From contig NZ_JBMOUD010000013.1 in NCBI RefSeq assembly GCF_049319665.1, positions 62,001 through 126,000 of the forward strand: a DNA stretch of 64,000 nucleotides, written 5' to 3'. This DNA comes from JBMOUD01 sp049319665. GTDB taxonomy: Bacteria > Pseudomonadota > Gammaproteobacteria > Enterobacterales > Enterobacteriaceae. Position numbers and translations under genes: made by a program. Below, piece by piece: positions 48,084 through 57,172 of this stretch. The notes beneath the pieces are model-generated. The model was not told the origin of the DNA, ran no database searches, and saw nothing but the letters and a program-made list of their open reading frames with translations. Positions within the stretch are counted from its first letter, which is position 1. Each line of letters begins with the position of its first letter.

Positions 48084-50360
48084 ATGGCGATACTGAATCA
48101 CACCCTAGGTTTTCCGCGCGTTGGTTTGCGTCGTGAACTTAAAAAAGCACAAGAAAGCTACTGGGCGGGTAACTCTACTCAAGAAGAATTATTGGCGACA
48201 GGCCGCGAACTGCGCGCCCGTCACTGGAAACAGCAACAGGATGCTGGCGTTGATTTAGTTCCGGTTGGCGACTTTGCGTGGTACGACCATGTACTGACGA
48301 CTAGCCTGCTGCTGGGTAACGTTCCAGCTCGCCATCAAAATGCTGACGGTTCTGTTGACCTTGATACCCTGTTCCGTCTGGGCCGTGGCCGTGCGCCAAC
48401 CGGTAAACCAGCCGCAGCGGCGGAAATGACCAAATGGTTCAATACTAATTACCACTACATGGTGCCAGAGTTTGTTAAAGGTCAACGTTTCAAACTGACG
48501 TGGACTCAGTTGCTGGATGAAGTAGACGAAGCGCTAGCACTGGGGCACAACATCAAGCCGGTGCTCCTTGGCCCACTAACATATCTGTGGCTGGGTAAAG
48601 TGAAAGGTGAGCAATTTGACCGCCTGTCACTGGTGAATGACATTTTGCCTGTTTATCAGCAAGTTTTGGCTGAGCTTGCCAAACGTGGTATCGAGTGGGT
48701 ACAAATCGATGAACCGGCTCTGGTGTTGGAACTGCCACAGGAATGGTTGGAGGCTTATAAGCCTGCTTATAAGCAGCTGCAAGGAAGCGTGAAACTACTG
48801 TTGACCACATATTTCGATAGCATCGGCCATAACCTGGACACTATTCGTCAGTTACCCGTTCAAGGCCTGCACATTGATGCGGTAGCGGGTCGTGATGACC
48901 TGGCTGCGGTGGCTGACAAATTGCCAAAAGCGTGGCTATTGTCTCTGGGAGTGATCAACGGTCGTAACGTGTGGCGTGCGGACTTGAGCAGCTGGTTCGA
49001 GCGTCTGCAACCTTTGGTTGCTGGCCGTAATGTTTGGCTGGGTAGTTCTTGCTCGCTATTGCATAGCCCAATCGACCTGAGTGTTGAAAGCCGGCTGGAT
49101 GATGAAGTGAAAAGCTGGTTCGCTTTTGGTCTGCAGAAATGTGCCGAGCTGTCCTTGCTGACTTCCGCCCTGAACGATCCGCAGCAAGCCGCGCTGGATA
49201 AACTGGCTGAGTACAGCGCGCCAATTCGCGCTCGTCGCCATTCGAAGCGCGTTAACAACGATGCTGTTACCAAACGCGTTGCGGCCATCACGGCTGCTGA
49301 TATCGAACGTCCAAATGTTTACACCAAGCGTGCACAAGCACAGCGCGCGCGCTTCAAGCTGCCAGATTGGCCGACCACGACGATTGGTTCATTCCCGCAA
49401 ACTACTGAAATCCGTGGCCTGCGTCTGGACTTCAAACAAGGCCGCTTAGATAGCACCAATTATCGCACCGGTATCAGCGAACACATCAAGCAGGCGATTA
49501 AAGAGCAAGAGCGTCTGGATATCGACGTGTTGGTTCACGGCGAAGCCGAGCGTAACGACATGGTGGAATACTTCGGCGAACATTTGGACGGTTTTGTCTT
49601 CACGCAAAACGGCTGGGTGCAGAGTTACGGTTCACGCTGTGTAAAACCACCGGTCATCATCGGTGATGTTAGCCGTCCGGAAGCAATTACCGTTGAGTGG
49701 GCTAAATACGCCCAATCTCTGACTGAACGACCAGTTAAGGGTATGTTGACGGGCCCACTTACCATTTTATGCTGGTCCTTCCCGCGTGAAGATGTGACAC
49801 GTGAAACCATTGCCAAGCAAATCGGTTTGGCGCTGCGTGATGAAGTTGAAGATCTGCAAAAAGCGGGTATTGGCATTATCCAGATTGACGAACCAGCGCT
49901 GCGAGAAGGTTTACCTCTGCGCCGCTCTGAGTGGGCTGCCTATCTGCGTTGGGCTGTTGATGCATTCAAACTCAATGCTGCCATCGCGAAAGACGATACC
50001 CAGATCCACACGCATATGTGTTACTGCGAATTTAATGACATCATGGACTCCATCGCAGCACTCGATGCTGATGTGATCACTATCGAAACATCACGCTCAG
50101 ATATGGACCTGTTGGATTCCTTTAAAGAGTTCGAATACCCGAATGAAATCGGCCCTGGCGTATACGATATTCACTCACCAAACGTACCAAGCGTCGAGTG
50201 GATCGAAGACCTGTTGCGTAAAGCTGCCGACAGCATTCCCGCTGAACGTCTATGGGTTAACCCAGACTGTGGCCTGAAAACGCGTGGCTGGACTGAAACT
50301 CGTGAAGCCTTGGCTAACATGGTCACGGCAGCGAAAAACTTGCGAGCCGCTAAAGCTTAA
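48084..50360 (+). CDS. metE: Cobalamin-independent methionine synthase MetE
   Basis: The 758-residue protein (E. coli 753) has the two-barrel MetE layout. The N-terminal ILNHTLGFPRVGLRRELKKA is typical. The catalytic C-terminal barrel has TTIGSFPQTTEIR, QIDEPALREGLPLR, the zinc-binding HTHMCYCEFND (His and Cys) and the final Cys of NPDCGLKTRGW. It transfers the methyl group of 5-methyltetrahydropteroyltriglutamate to homocysteine. Control by MetR and MetJ is inferred from the divergent regulator and Met boxes. A strong terminator follows. Confidence 0.98.
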   Translation: MAILNHTLGFPRVGLRRELKKAQESYWAGNSTQEELLATGRELRARHWKQQQDAGVDLVPVGDFAWYDHVLTTSLLLGNVPARHQNADGSVDLDTLFRLGRGRAPTGKPAAAAEMTKWFNTNYHYMVPEFVKGQRFKLTWTQLLDEVDEALALGHNIKPVLLGPLTYLWLGKVKGEQFDRLSLVNDILPVYQQVLAELAKRGIEWVQIDEPALVLELPQEWLEAYKPAYKQLQGSVKLLLTTYFDSIGHNLDTIRQLPVQGLHIDAVAGRDDLAAVADKLPKAWLLSLGVINGRNVWRADLSSWFERLQPLVAGRNVWLGSSCSLLHSPIDLSVESRLDDEVKSWFAFGLQKCAELSLLTSALNDPQQAALDKLAEYSAPIRARRHSKRVNNDAVTKRVAAITAADIERPNVYTKRAQAQRARFKLPDWPTTTIGSFPQTTEIRGLRLDFKQGRLDSTNYRTGISEHIKQAIKEQERLDIDVLVHGEAERNDMVEYFGEHLDGFVFTQNGWVQSYGSRCVKPPVIIGDVSRPEAITVEWAKYAQSLTERPVKGMLTGPLTILCWSFPREDVTRETIAKQIGLALRDEVEDLQKAGIGIIQIDEPALREGLPLRRSEWAAYLRWAVDAFKLNAAIAKDDTQIHTHMCYCEFNDIMDSIAALDADVITIETSRSDMDLLDSFKEFEYPNEIGPGVYDIHSPNVPSVEWIEDLLRKAADSIPAERLWVNPDCGLKTRGWTETREALANMVTAAKNLRAAKA

Positions 50361-50390
50361 TCGTCAGCGATCATGGTTGGTTATGGTGAG

Positions 50391-50418
50391 AAAAAAGAGC
50401 GCATTAGCGCTCTTTTTT
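50391..50418 (+). terminator. metE terminator
   Basis: AAAAAAGAGCGC and GCGCTCTTTTTT form a 12-bp stem with an ATTA loop. The T run is part of the right arm. It is bidirectional in form and lies between convergent metE and ysgA. Confidence 0.93.
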
Positions 50419-50444
50419 ATGCTGATCTGATATTTAGCTTGGGG

Positions 50445-51272
50445 TTATTTCACACCATATTTGGCAAACCAATCTAACATTCGTTGCCAGCCATCGGCGG
50501 CAGCTTCTGGGTGATAAGTTGGACGGTAATCGGCATTAAACGCGTGATCGGCTTCTGGGTAGACCACGATTTCTGCATCAGCGTTTGCCGCACGGATTGC
50601 CTGGCGCATTTTCTCAATGCTCTCTTGCGAAATACTATTATCCTTACCACCGTACAAACCCAGCACCGGTGCGCTTAAATCTTTTGCCTCATCGACAGGA
50701 TAGCTTGGATTGGTGAGGGTTTTATCCCCAACCAGTTTTCCATACCACGCCACTGCGGCTTTCAACTGCGGATTATGAGCGGCATATAACCACGTTATTC
50801 GTCCACCCCAGCAGAAACCAGTAATTGCCAGTTTTGAAGCATCGCCACCATTTTGGCAGGCCCAATGGGCGGCGTGATCAAGGTCAGAGAGGACTTGGTT
50901 ATCCGGGACTTTGCTGACCAGTTTGCTGAATAACTCGCCGATATCTGTATATTGACTCGGATCGCCTTGGCGGAAATACAGCTCAGGCGCGATGGCAAGG
51001 TAGCCTTGCTTTGCCAAGCGGCGGCAGATATCACGAATATGTTCGTGAACGCCAAATATCTCTTGTACAACCAATACCACCGGCAGTTTTCCCGTATATT
51101 TTTGCGGGCGAGCAAGGTAAGCCGGTAGCTCTTTCCCTAAAGAAGGGATCGTGGTTTCACCTGCGTGAAGACCTTCGGTATCGGTGTGAATAGTGGTACC
51201 TGCAACAGGGGTAACGGCAGGGGAGAAAGTAGGTGTTGTTGGTTTTATTTCAACGTTATTTTCGGTTGTCAT
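50445..51272 (-). CDS. ysgA: Dienelactone hydrolase family protein YsgA
   Basis: The ATG at 51272 gives 275 residues and has a GGAG site 6 bp upstream. The frame extends to 51320 but without support. The alpha/beta hydrolase core matches dienelactone hydrolases: VVQEIFGVHEHIRDICRRLA, the nucleophile segment TGFCWGGR (Cys), GLYGGKD (Asp) and DHAFNADYRP (His). E. coli has ysgA between metE and udp, as here. The natural substrate is unknown. Confidence 0.9.
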   Translation of the reverse strand: MTTENNVEIKPTTPTFSPAVTPVAGTTIHTDTEGLHAGETTIPSLGKELPAYLARPQKYTGKLPVVLVVQEIFGVHEHIRDICRRLAKQGYLAIAPELYFRQGDPSQYTDIGELFSKLVSKVPDNQVLSDLDHAAHWACQNGGDASKLAITGFCWGGRITWLYAAHNPQLKAAVAWYGKLVGDKTLTNPSYPVDEAKDLSAPVLGLYGGKDNSISQESIEKMRQAIRAANADAEIVVYPEADHAFNADYRPTYHPEAAADGWQRMLDWFAKYGVK

Positions 51273-51432
51273 TGCGATCTCCATGCAGGGTAAGCGTTCA
51301 AGTATTAAACTATAAGCCATAATATTGAGAGGGCAATGACCATAATGTGTGCTAGCTCCAAGGATTCAGCAAAGTCTTATTTTTCCTTCCTTATTGATAA
51401 CGCCGCGCAAATAACATTTACTCACTCGTTAA

Positions 51433-51448
51433 TGTGATTTTTGTCACA
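51433..51448 (+). promoter_or_regulatory. CRP site 1 of udp
   Basis: TGTGATTTTTGTCACA is a perfect match to the core TGTGA-N6-TCACA. Confidence 0.9.
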
Positions 51449-51459
51449 TATAAAATGTA

Positions 51460-51475
51460 TGTGATGATTTTCACT
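51460..51475 (+). promoter_or_regulatory. CRP site 2 of udp
   Basis: TGTGATGATTTTCACT matches TGTGA-N6-TCACA at 9 of 10 core positions. It lies 27 bp from site 1. Confidence 0.8.
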
Positions 51476-51484
51476 TTGCATCAA

Positions 51485-51500
51485 AGTGACTGCTGTCACG
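51485..51500 (+). promoter_or_regulatory. CRP-like site 3 of udp
   Basis: AGTGACTGCTGTCACG matches the CRP core at 8 of 10 positions. It lies 25 bp from site 2. Confidence 0.55.
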
Positions 51501-51578
51501 TAAATGTGGCGTAATCAGCGATAAAGTAGCGATGTTTCCTTCAGCGAAAAACTCATCCAATCAAAAAGGAATTAATGT

Positions 51579-52334
51579 ATGTCAGATGTTTTCCACCTTG
51601 GCCTCACCAAGCAAAACCTGCAAGGCGCGACCTTAGCGATTGTCCCTGGTGACCCTGAGCGCGTTGAGAAAATTGCTAAATTGATGGAAAACCCAGTGCG
51701 TCTGGCGTCCCATCGTGAATTTACCTCTTGGCGTGCGGAGTTGGATGGCAAGGCAGTTATCGTCTGCTCAACCGGTATCGGTGGCCCTTCTACTTCTATT
51801 GCCGTAGAAGAGTTAGCGCAATTAGGCATCCGTACTTTCCTGCGCATTGGCACCACTGGAGCTATTCAGCCGCATATTAATGTCGGTGATGTACTGGTTA
51901 CGACGGCCGCTGTGCGCTTGGACGGTGCCAGCTTGCACTTCGCGCCGATGGAGTTCCCTGCGGTCGCTGATTTTGCTTGTACGACTGCATTGGTTGAGGC
52001 CGCAAAATCAGTCGGTGCCACCACTCATATTGGTGTGACCGCTTCTTCTGATACTTTCTATCCGGGTCAGGAACGTTATGACACCTATTCCGGCCGTGTT
52101 GTGCGTCGTTTTAAAGAGTCGATGCAAGAATGGCAGGAAATGGGCGTGATGAACTATGAAATGGAATCTGCCACGCTACTGACTATGTGTGCGAGCCAGG
52201 GTCTGCGCGCCGGAATGGTCGCCGGTGTAATCGTTAACCGCACCCAGCAAGAGATCCCTAATGCGGAAACCATGAAACAAACCGAAAGTCATGCGGTGAA
52301 AATCGTGGTTGAGGCTGCGCGTCACCTGATCTAA
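51579..52334 (+). CDS. udp: Uridine phosphorylase Udp
   Basis: The 251-residue protein (E. coli 253) has the nucleoside phosphorylase features AIVPGDPERVEKIAKLME, the conserved STGIGGPSTSIAVEELAQLG signature (about 68-87), RIGTTGAIQP and the nucleoside-binding NYEMESATLL. It cleaves uridine with phosphate to uracil and ribose-1-phosphate. Three CRP-like sites upstream suggest cAMP-CRP and CytR control. A strong terminator follows. Confidence 0.97.
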   Translation: MSDVFHLGLTKQNLQGATLAIVPGDPERVEKIAKLMENPVRLASHREFTSWRAELDGKAVIVCSTGIGGPSTSIAVEELAQLGIRTFLRIGTTGAIQPHINVGDVLVTTAAVRLDGASLHFAPMEFPAVADFACTTALVEAAKSVGATTHIGVTASSDTFYPGQERYDTYSGRVVRRFKESMQEWQEMGVMNYEMESATLLTMCASQGLRAGMVAGVIVNRTQQEIPNAETMKQTESHAVKIVVEAARHLI

Positions 52335-52361
52335 TAGGCTACCTATTGGAATAATCGACTG

Positions 52362-52391
52362 AAACGGGCCACTTTTGCGGCCCGTTTTTTT
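52362..52391 (+). terminator. udp terminator
   Basis: AAACGGGCC and GGCCCGTTT form a 9-bp stem with an 8-nt loop, followed by a run of T residues. Confidence 0.93.
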
Positions 52392-52451
52392 ATCTCACCG
52401 CGTGAATCTGTTAAGGTCAGTCTCAACATTGATGGAATAATGAGAGGCAAT

Positions 52452-53234
52452 ATGACGGCAACGATTTTACTTCACCCTTCTTTAACTCCTTTAGGCGGTG
52501 GTATTAATTTTCGCGAACTTGGGGGTAATATCGCCGCCGATGGCCGCCGAATCAAACGCGGATGGCTTTACCGCTCTGGTGCGCTTAATCAACTAACGGA
52601 TAAGGATTGTCACTTCCTCAGCCAAATTCCTGTTGCCCATATTCTTGATTACCGTGATAGCGACGAAGTTGCCGACAAGCCCGATATTATCTGGTCTGGC
52701 TGCCAGTATCATCATGCGCCAGCTAACCCGCTAAGCGACGTGATCAGTGCTAATCTCGAACAGCTCAGTGCACAAACCATTGCAGGATTTGATCCTGAAA
52801 AGTTTATGCAAGAACTGTATCGTCGCCTGCCGTTTAATAATTCAGCTTATAAACAGCTCGTCGCTATTTTGCGTCAGCCAAACGGCGGGGCATTAGTACA
52901 GCATTGTGCGGTAGGGAAAGATCGTACCGGCATCGGCTCGGCATTAGTGCTCTTTGCTTTAGGGGCAGATAAGAACACCGTGATTGAGGATTATCTGCTG
53001 ACTGACACCACGCTAGCGCCTTTTCGTGAGCAGTTGCTGGCGAGAATGTCCCTTAACCTTGGCAAAATAGCGTTGGATAAGTTCGGCTATGTGCTCTCGG
53101 TACGTGAAAGCTTCATTGATACCGCTATTGCTGAAATTGAAGTACGTTACGGCTCAACGGATAGTTGGTTAGAAAAAGAGTATGGCGTGACGGCACAAGT
53201 ACGTGAGTCATTGCGCGAGCGTTACCTGGAATAG
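52452..53234 (+). CDS. Tyrosine/serine protein phosphatase-like protein (Y_phosphatase3 type)
   Basis: The protein has the phosphatase signature HCAVGKDRTGIGSA (Cys-x5-Arg, about 153-166) and the family N-terminal motif NFRELGGN. The ATG at 52452 is preferred to that at 52440 because GAGAGG lies 4 bp before it. That gives 260 residues. No signal peptide is seen, so it is probably cytosolic. Related enzymes (such as LipA of Listeria) act on phosphotyrosine and phosphoinositides. The natural substrate here is unknown. It follows the udp terminator and is an insertion relative to E. coli. Confidence 0.85.
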   Translation: MTATILLHPSLTPLGGGINFRELGGNIAADGRRIKRGWLYRSGALNQLTDKDCHFLSQIPVAHILDYRDSDEVADKPDIIWSGCQYHHAPANPLSDVISANLEQLSAQTIAGFDPEKFMQELYRRLPFNNSAYKQLVAILRQPNGGALVQHCAVGKDRTGIGSALVLFALGADKNTVIEDYLLTDTTLAPFREQLLARMSLNLGKIALDKFGYVLSVRESFIDTAIAEIEVRYGSTDSWLEKEYGVTAQVRESLRERYLE

Positions 53235-53378
53235 CATTTTCATTCAGGTTTTGTTGCGGAATTTCGCGGTGGAATGCACTACTCTTGGCTGCAATATGTC
53301 TCATGGCCATGTTGTTTAACCGCAACTTGGATTGCTTTGCGAGACTTTGCTTGAGGTAAACCAAGAGGATGCCGATCT

Positions 53379-53906
53379 TTGACCTTAAATGACATTATTC
53401 ATTACACCACTGAATTTGTACGCCAGCATCAGAGCTGGGCGGTGCCTATCGCCTTTGTACTGGCATTTGGTGAGTCATTGGCCTTTCTCTCATTATTACT
53501 GCCTGCGACGGTAATTTTACTCGGGCTTGGCGCGTTGATTGGTGAAAGCGGTATCCCCTTCTGGCCTGTTTGGGCCGGAGCGGCAGCCGGCGCTTTCTTT
53601 GGTGACTGGCTGTCCTACTGGGTTGGCGTGCATTACAAAGATCGTGTCCACGGGTTTTGGCCCTTCACTCGTCACCCACAGATGCTGGATCGTGGTCACC
53701 GCTTTTTTGAGCGTTGGGGGATTGCAGGTGCATTTATCGGGCGATTTTTTGGCCCGTTACGCGCCGTTGTTCCTCTGGTGGCTGGCATTTGTGAGATGCC
53801 GCAGCGCTATTTTCAGCTCGCTAATGTGGCCTCGGCTTTGCTATGGGCATTTGGTGTCCTAGCGCCAGGCGCTTTTGGTATCCAATGGTTGAGTCGCTGG
53901 TTCTAA
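53379..53906 (+). CDS. DedA family membrane protein
   Basis: The 175-residue protein has four or five membrane segments and DedA/SNARE-associated motifs: FGESLAFLSLLLPATVILLGLGALIGESG near the start, GDWLSYWVGVHYKDR, then the Arg-rich FIGRFFGPLRAVVPLVAGICEMP loop. DedA proteins act as flippases for undecaprenyl phosphate or phospholipids. The start appears to be TTG at 53379, with AGAGGA about 9 bp upstream, because no in-frame ATG lies near. The nearby ATG at 53369 is out of frame. Confidence 0.85.
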   Translation: MTLNDIIHYTTEFVRQHQSWAVPIAFVLAFGESLAFLSLLLPATVILLGLGALIGESGIPFWPVWAGAAAGAFFGDWLSYWVGVHYKDRVHGFWPFTRHPQMLDRGHRFFERWGIAGAFIGRFFGPLRAVVPLVAGICEMPQRYFQLANVASALLWAFGVLAPGAFGIQWLSRWF

Positions 53907-54046
53907 GACGGTTGTAAGCGTGGCTTTGAAGCAGAATGAATTGCGATATGTCACGCAACCCAGGGCAGCAGCCAGAAAAGCATCTGGACATCCATACAGT
54001 ATGCCTTTAACGTGCTTGGTAACAGATTCATTGTGATGGAGAAACC

Positions 54047-55690
54047 GTGGATACCAGTATTATTTACGCGGTGGGTAGTGGGCTAGTCGGCCTGCTGCTC
54101 GGTTGGCTTATTGTCAGCTTAAAGCAGCAACAGCGGCAGACGCAATTCGAAACCCAGCTCAAATTAGGGGAGCAAGCGCTTTCGCAAGTTCACCTTGAAG
54201 CCGACAACCTTAAAGCCGAGCGCCAACAGCAGCAGCAGCATTTACGTCAACTTGAGCAAGAGCTGCGTGCGCTTGATAGCCGCTATGCTGCCAGCCAAGA
54301 GAAACTCCAACTGCTTGCACATTGGCAGTCAGAATGTGAGCAGCTCAATCAGGAACTGCGTGCCCAGCGAGAAATTAACAGCGCGCAGGAAGCAGAGCTG
54401 AGGGAGGCTACGACGCGTCTTGATGAAACTCGCCTGGCGGCTGAAGATAAACAACGACTGTTGATCAACAGCGAGCAGCGTCTCACCAGCCAGTTTGAAA
54501 ATCTCGCTAATCGTATCTTTGAGCAAAGTGGCCGCCGTGCCGATGAACAAAACAAGCAAAGCTTAGATAAACTGCTGTTACCGTTGCGTGAGCAGCTCGA
54601 TGGGTTTCGCCGTCAGGTACAAGACAGCTTTGGCCAGGAAGCTCGTGAACGCCACACGCTGACCCATGAAATTCGCAATTTGCAGCAGCTCAATGCGCAA
54701 ATGGCTCGCGAAGCCATCAACCTGACCAAGGCCCTCAAAGGCGATAACAAAACTCAAGGTAACTGGGGCGAAGTGGTATTGAGCCGCGTGCTAGAAGCTT
54801 CAGGCCTGCGTGAAGGCTATGAATATCAGACCCAGGTTAGTGTGCAGACAGAAAACAACAGTCGCATGCAGCCTGATGTTGTCGTACGTTTGCCGCAAAA
54901 CAAAGATGTCGTGATCGATGCCAAGATGTCTTTGGTCGCTTATGAGCGCTATTTTAACGGCGAAGATGAAGGCGAACGAGAAGCCGCGCTCAACGAGCAT
55001 ATTGCTTCTGTGCGTGGACATATTCGCCTGCTAGGACGCAAAGACTACCAACAGCTCCCTGGCTTGCGAAGCCTCGATTATGTGCTGATGTTCATCCCGG
55101 TCGAACCCGCGTTTTTACTCGCTATCGACCGTGAACCTGAGCTTATCAGCGAAGCGTTGCAACATAATATTATGCTAGTCAGCCCGACGACGTTGCTGGT
55201 GGCTCTGCGTACTATCAGTAATCTCTGGCGTTATGAGCACCAAAGTCAAAATGCCAAGCGCATTGCTGACCGTGCCGCGCGCCTTTACGACAAGTTGCGC
55301 TTGTTCGTCGATGATATGCAGTCAATGGGCCAGAGCCTTGATAAGGCACAGGTAAGTTATCGTTCTGCCATGAACAAACTGACTTTAGGCCGTGGTAACC
55401 TTATCGGTCAGGTTGAGGGCTTCCGTGCGCTCGGCGTTGAAGTAAAGCGCCCAATTAATCCCTCATTGGCCGAGCAGGCAATGGCAGAGGATACGGGTGA
55501 TTCTCATGGTGGTGAACTCGATAACACCGAGTTCGATAGTGCGGAATTAGATAATGTAGCCATGCCAGAGCAGGGCAATCAGCATCTTGGGGAGTCCCCT
55601 CCCGGCGAGTATGATATCAACGCTGTTATTCATGATAATGAATCTGATCTTACAGCGGCTGAACCGGCTAAAAAGCCCGGCCATTTTTAA
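54047..55690 (+). CDS. rmuC: DNA recombination protein RmuC
   Basis: The 547-residue protein (E. coli about 475) begins with a membrane anchor (IIYAVGSGLVGLLLGWLIVSL), then a long Gln/Glu-rich coiled coil (about 25-200) and the RmuC core (KGDNKTQGNWGEVVLSRVLEASGLREG, DVVIDAKMSLVAYERY, PVEPAFLLAI). The family is a predicted nuclease that limits inversions at short repeats. The start is GTG with a GGAG site. The acidic tail of about 80 residues after the core accounts for the extra length. Confidence 0.93.
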   Translation: MDTSIIYAVGSGLVGLLLGWLIVSLKQQQRQTQFETQLKLGEQALSQVHLEADNLKAERQQQQQHLRQLEQELRALDSRYAASQEKLQLLAHWQSECEQLNQELRAQREINSAQEAELREATTRLDETRLAAEDKQRLLINSEQRLTSQFENLANRIFEQSGRRADEQNKQSLDKLLLPLREQLDGFRRQVQDSFGQEARERHTLTHEIRNLQQLNAQMAREAINLTKALKGDNKTQGNWGEVVLSRVLEASGLREGYEYQTQVSVQTENNSRMQPDVVVRLPQNKDVVIDAKMSLVAYERYFNGEDEGEREAALNEHIASVRGHIRLLGRKDYQQLPGLRSLDYVLMFIPVEPAFLLAIDREPELISEALQHNIMLVSPTTLLVALRTISNLWRYEHQSQNAKRIADRAARLYDKLRLFVDDMQSMGQSLDKAQVSYRSAMNKLTLGRGNLIGQVEGFRALGVEVKRPINPSLAEQAMAEDTGDSHGGELDNTEFDSAELDNVAMPEQGNQHLGESPPGEYDINAVIHDNESDLTAAEPAKKPGHF

Positions 55691-55794
55691 ATCGCCAGCC
55701 TTTTTCCGATGAGTGAAGAGATCGGTGATGGGGCTTTCCTCGGGGTTCTGATACACTTTCCCCAAGCGTAATACTGAATGAGCAGGCAAAGAAT

Positions 55795-56550
55795 ATGGAA
55801 AAGCAGACGAAGGAAACCACCCACTTTGGGTTCCGTACCGTAGCTAAAGATGAAAAAGTCGCGATGGTCGCAGATGTTTTTCACTCCGTTGCGGCAAAAT
55901 ATGACTTGATGAATGACCTGATGTCATTTGGTATTCATCGTATCTGGAAGCGTTTTACTATCGATTGCAGCGGCGTTCGCCGTGGTCAACGTGTACTGGA
56001 TCTCGCTGGTGGTACTGGCGATTTGACCGCTAAATTTTCCCGTTTAGTCGGTGAGCAGGGCGAAGTCGTGCTGGCTGATATCAATGATTCCATGCTCAAA
56101 ATGGGGCGTGAGAAACTGCGTAATCTGGGCATTGTTGGTAACGTTAATTACGTTCAGGCCAATGCGGAAGCCTTGCCGTTCCCAGACAACTATTTTGATT
56201 GCATCACTATCTCTTTCGGTCTGCGTAATGTGACTGAAAAAGAGAAAGCCTTAAGCTCAATGTTTCGCGTATTGAAGCCGGGCGGCCGTTTATTAGTGCT
56301 CGAGTTCTCCAAGCCTATCCTGGCACCGCTTAGCAAAGCATATGACACTTACTCCTTCCATATTTTGCCTCGTATCGGCGAGCTGGTTGCACAAGATGCA
56401 GAAAGCTATCGCTATCTGGCTGAATCCATCCGTATGCACCCGGATCAAGAAACCCTGAAAGGCATGATGGGCGATGCTGGTTTTGACAATGTGACTTATC
56501 ACAATATGACCGGCGGGATTGTTGCCCTGCATCGAGGTTTCAAGTTCTGA
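55795..56550 (+). CDS. ubiE: Ubiquinone/menaquinone C-methyltransferase UbiE
   Basis: The 251-residue SAM-dependent methyltransferase has exactly the E. coli length. Motifs are VLDLAGGTGDLTAKF (SAM loop, about 67-81), ADINDSMLKMGREKL, NAEALPFPDNYFDC and SFGLRNVTEKEKAL. It makes both demethylubiquinol and menaquinone C-methylations. ubiJ follows at once. The set ubiE-ubiJ-ubiB is an operon. Confidence 0.98.
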   Translation: MEKQTKETTHFGFRTVAKDEKVAMVADVFHSVAAKYDLMNDLMSFGIHRIWKRFTIDCSGVRRGQRVLDLAGGTGDLTAKFSRLVGEQGEVVLADINDSMLKMGREKLRNLGIVGNVNYVQANAEALPFPDNYFDCITISFGLRNVTEKEKALSSMFRVLKPGGRLLVLEFSKPILAPLSKAYDTYSFHILPRIGELVAQDAESYRYLAESIRMHPDQETLKGMMGDAGFDNVTYHNMTGGIVALHRGFKF

Positions 56551-56551
56551 T

Positions 56552-57172
56552 ATGGACATGCCAATGCTGTTAACGCCGTTACTGACGGCTGCGATTGAAA
56601 CGCCGCTCAACCATCTGCTGTACAAAGAACACAGTATGAAAGCAGCCAGATTGCGTTTGGCGGGTAAGGTTTTGCGTATTGATTTACGTGAGCTTAATTC
56701 GCCACTCACGCTGGTCTTTAGCGAGAATAAAGTTGATGTGCTTGGACAGTGGGAAGGTGACGCCGATTGCACACTGACCTCACAACTCTCCGTCTTGCGT
56801 AAACTTCGTGACCGTCAGCAACTGTCTCCTTTAATGCGCAGCGGCGAGCTGGTGGTTGAAGGGGATATTCAGGTCGTACAGCAATTGGTTGCTCTGTTGG
56901 ATATGGCTGAGTGGGATCCGGCTGAACTGCTGGCTCCTTATCTCGGCGATATTGCTGCGCAAGGGCTGACTCAGGCGGTGGCCGGTGGTTTTCGCTTCCT
57001 GCAAAAAGGCCTGCTGCGCCAACAAGGTTATGTCGCCGAAGCGGTAACCGAAGAGTGGAAGTTAGCTGCTGGCAAACTGGAATTGGTATGGTTTAGTGAT
57101 GAGGTTTCAGCGTTGGAACGTCAGTTACAAGCATTGGAATCACGTATCAATAAACTGGGAGAAACTTCATGA
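56552..57172 (+). CDS. ubiJ: Ubiquinone biosynthesis accessory factor UbiJ
   Basis: The frame is open from inside ubiE (56519), but the ATG at 56552 (1 bp after the ubiE stop) or those at 56558 and 56564 fit homology better. The call gives 206 residues (E. coli 201). It contains an SCP2 lipid-binding domain (SPLTLVFSENKVDVLGQWEGDADCTLTSQLSVL, then GELVVEGDIQVVQQLVALLD) and a C-terminal amphipathic helix (EVSALERQLQALESRINKL). UbiJ with UbiK helps assemble the aerobic ubiquinone complex. It overlaps ubiB by 4 bp. Confidence 0.93.
   Translation: MDMPMLLTPLLTAAIETPLNHLLYKEHSMKAARLRLAGKVLRIDLRELNSPLTLVFSENKVDVLGQWEGDADCTLTSQLSVLRKLRDRQQLSPLMRSGELVVEGDIQVVQQLVALLDMAEWDPAELLAPYLGDIAAQGLTQAVAGGFRFLQKGLLRQQGYVAEAVTEEWKLAAGKLELVWFSDEVSALERQLQALESRINKLGETS

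Larger units (their letters stand above)
51273..51578 (+). promoter_or_regulatory. ysgA-udp intergenic control region
   Basis: This 306-bp region between the divergent ysgA and udp genes holds three CRP-like sites in its right half. A CytR contact between the CRP sites is expected by analogy with E. coli udp but was not assigned. Confidence 0.7.
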
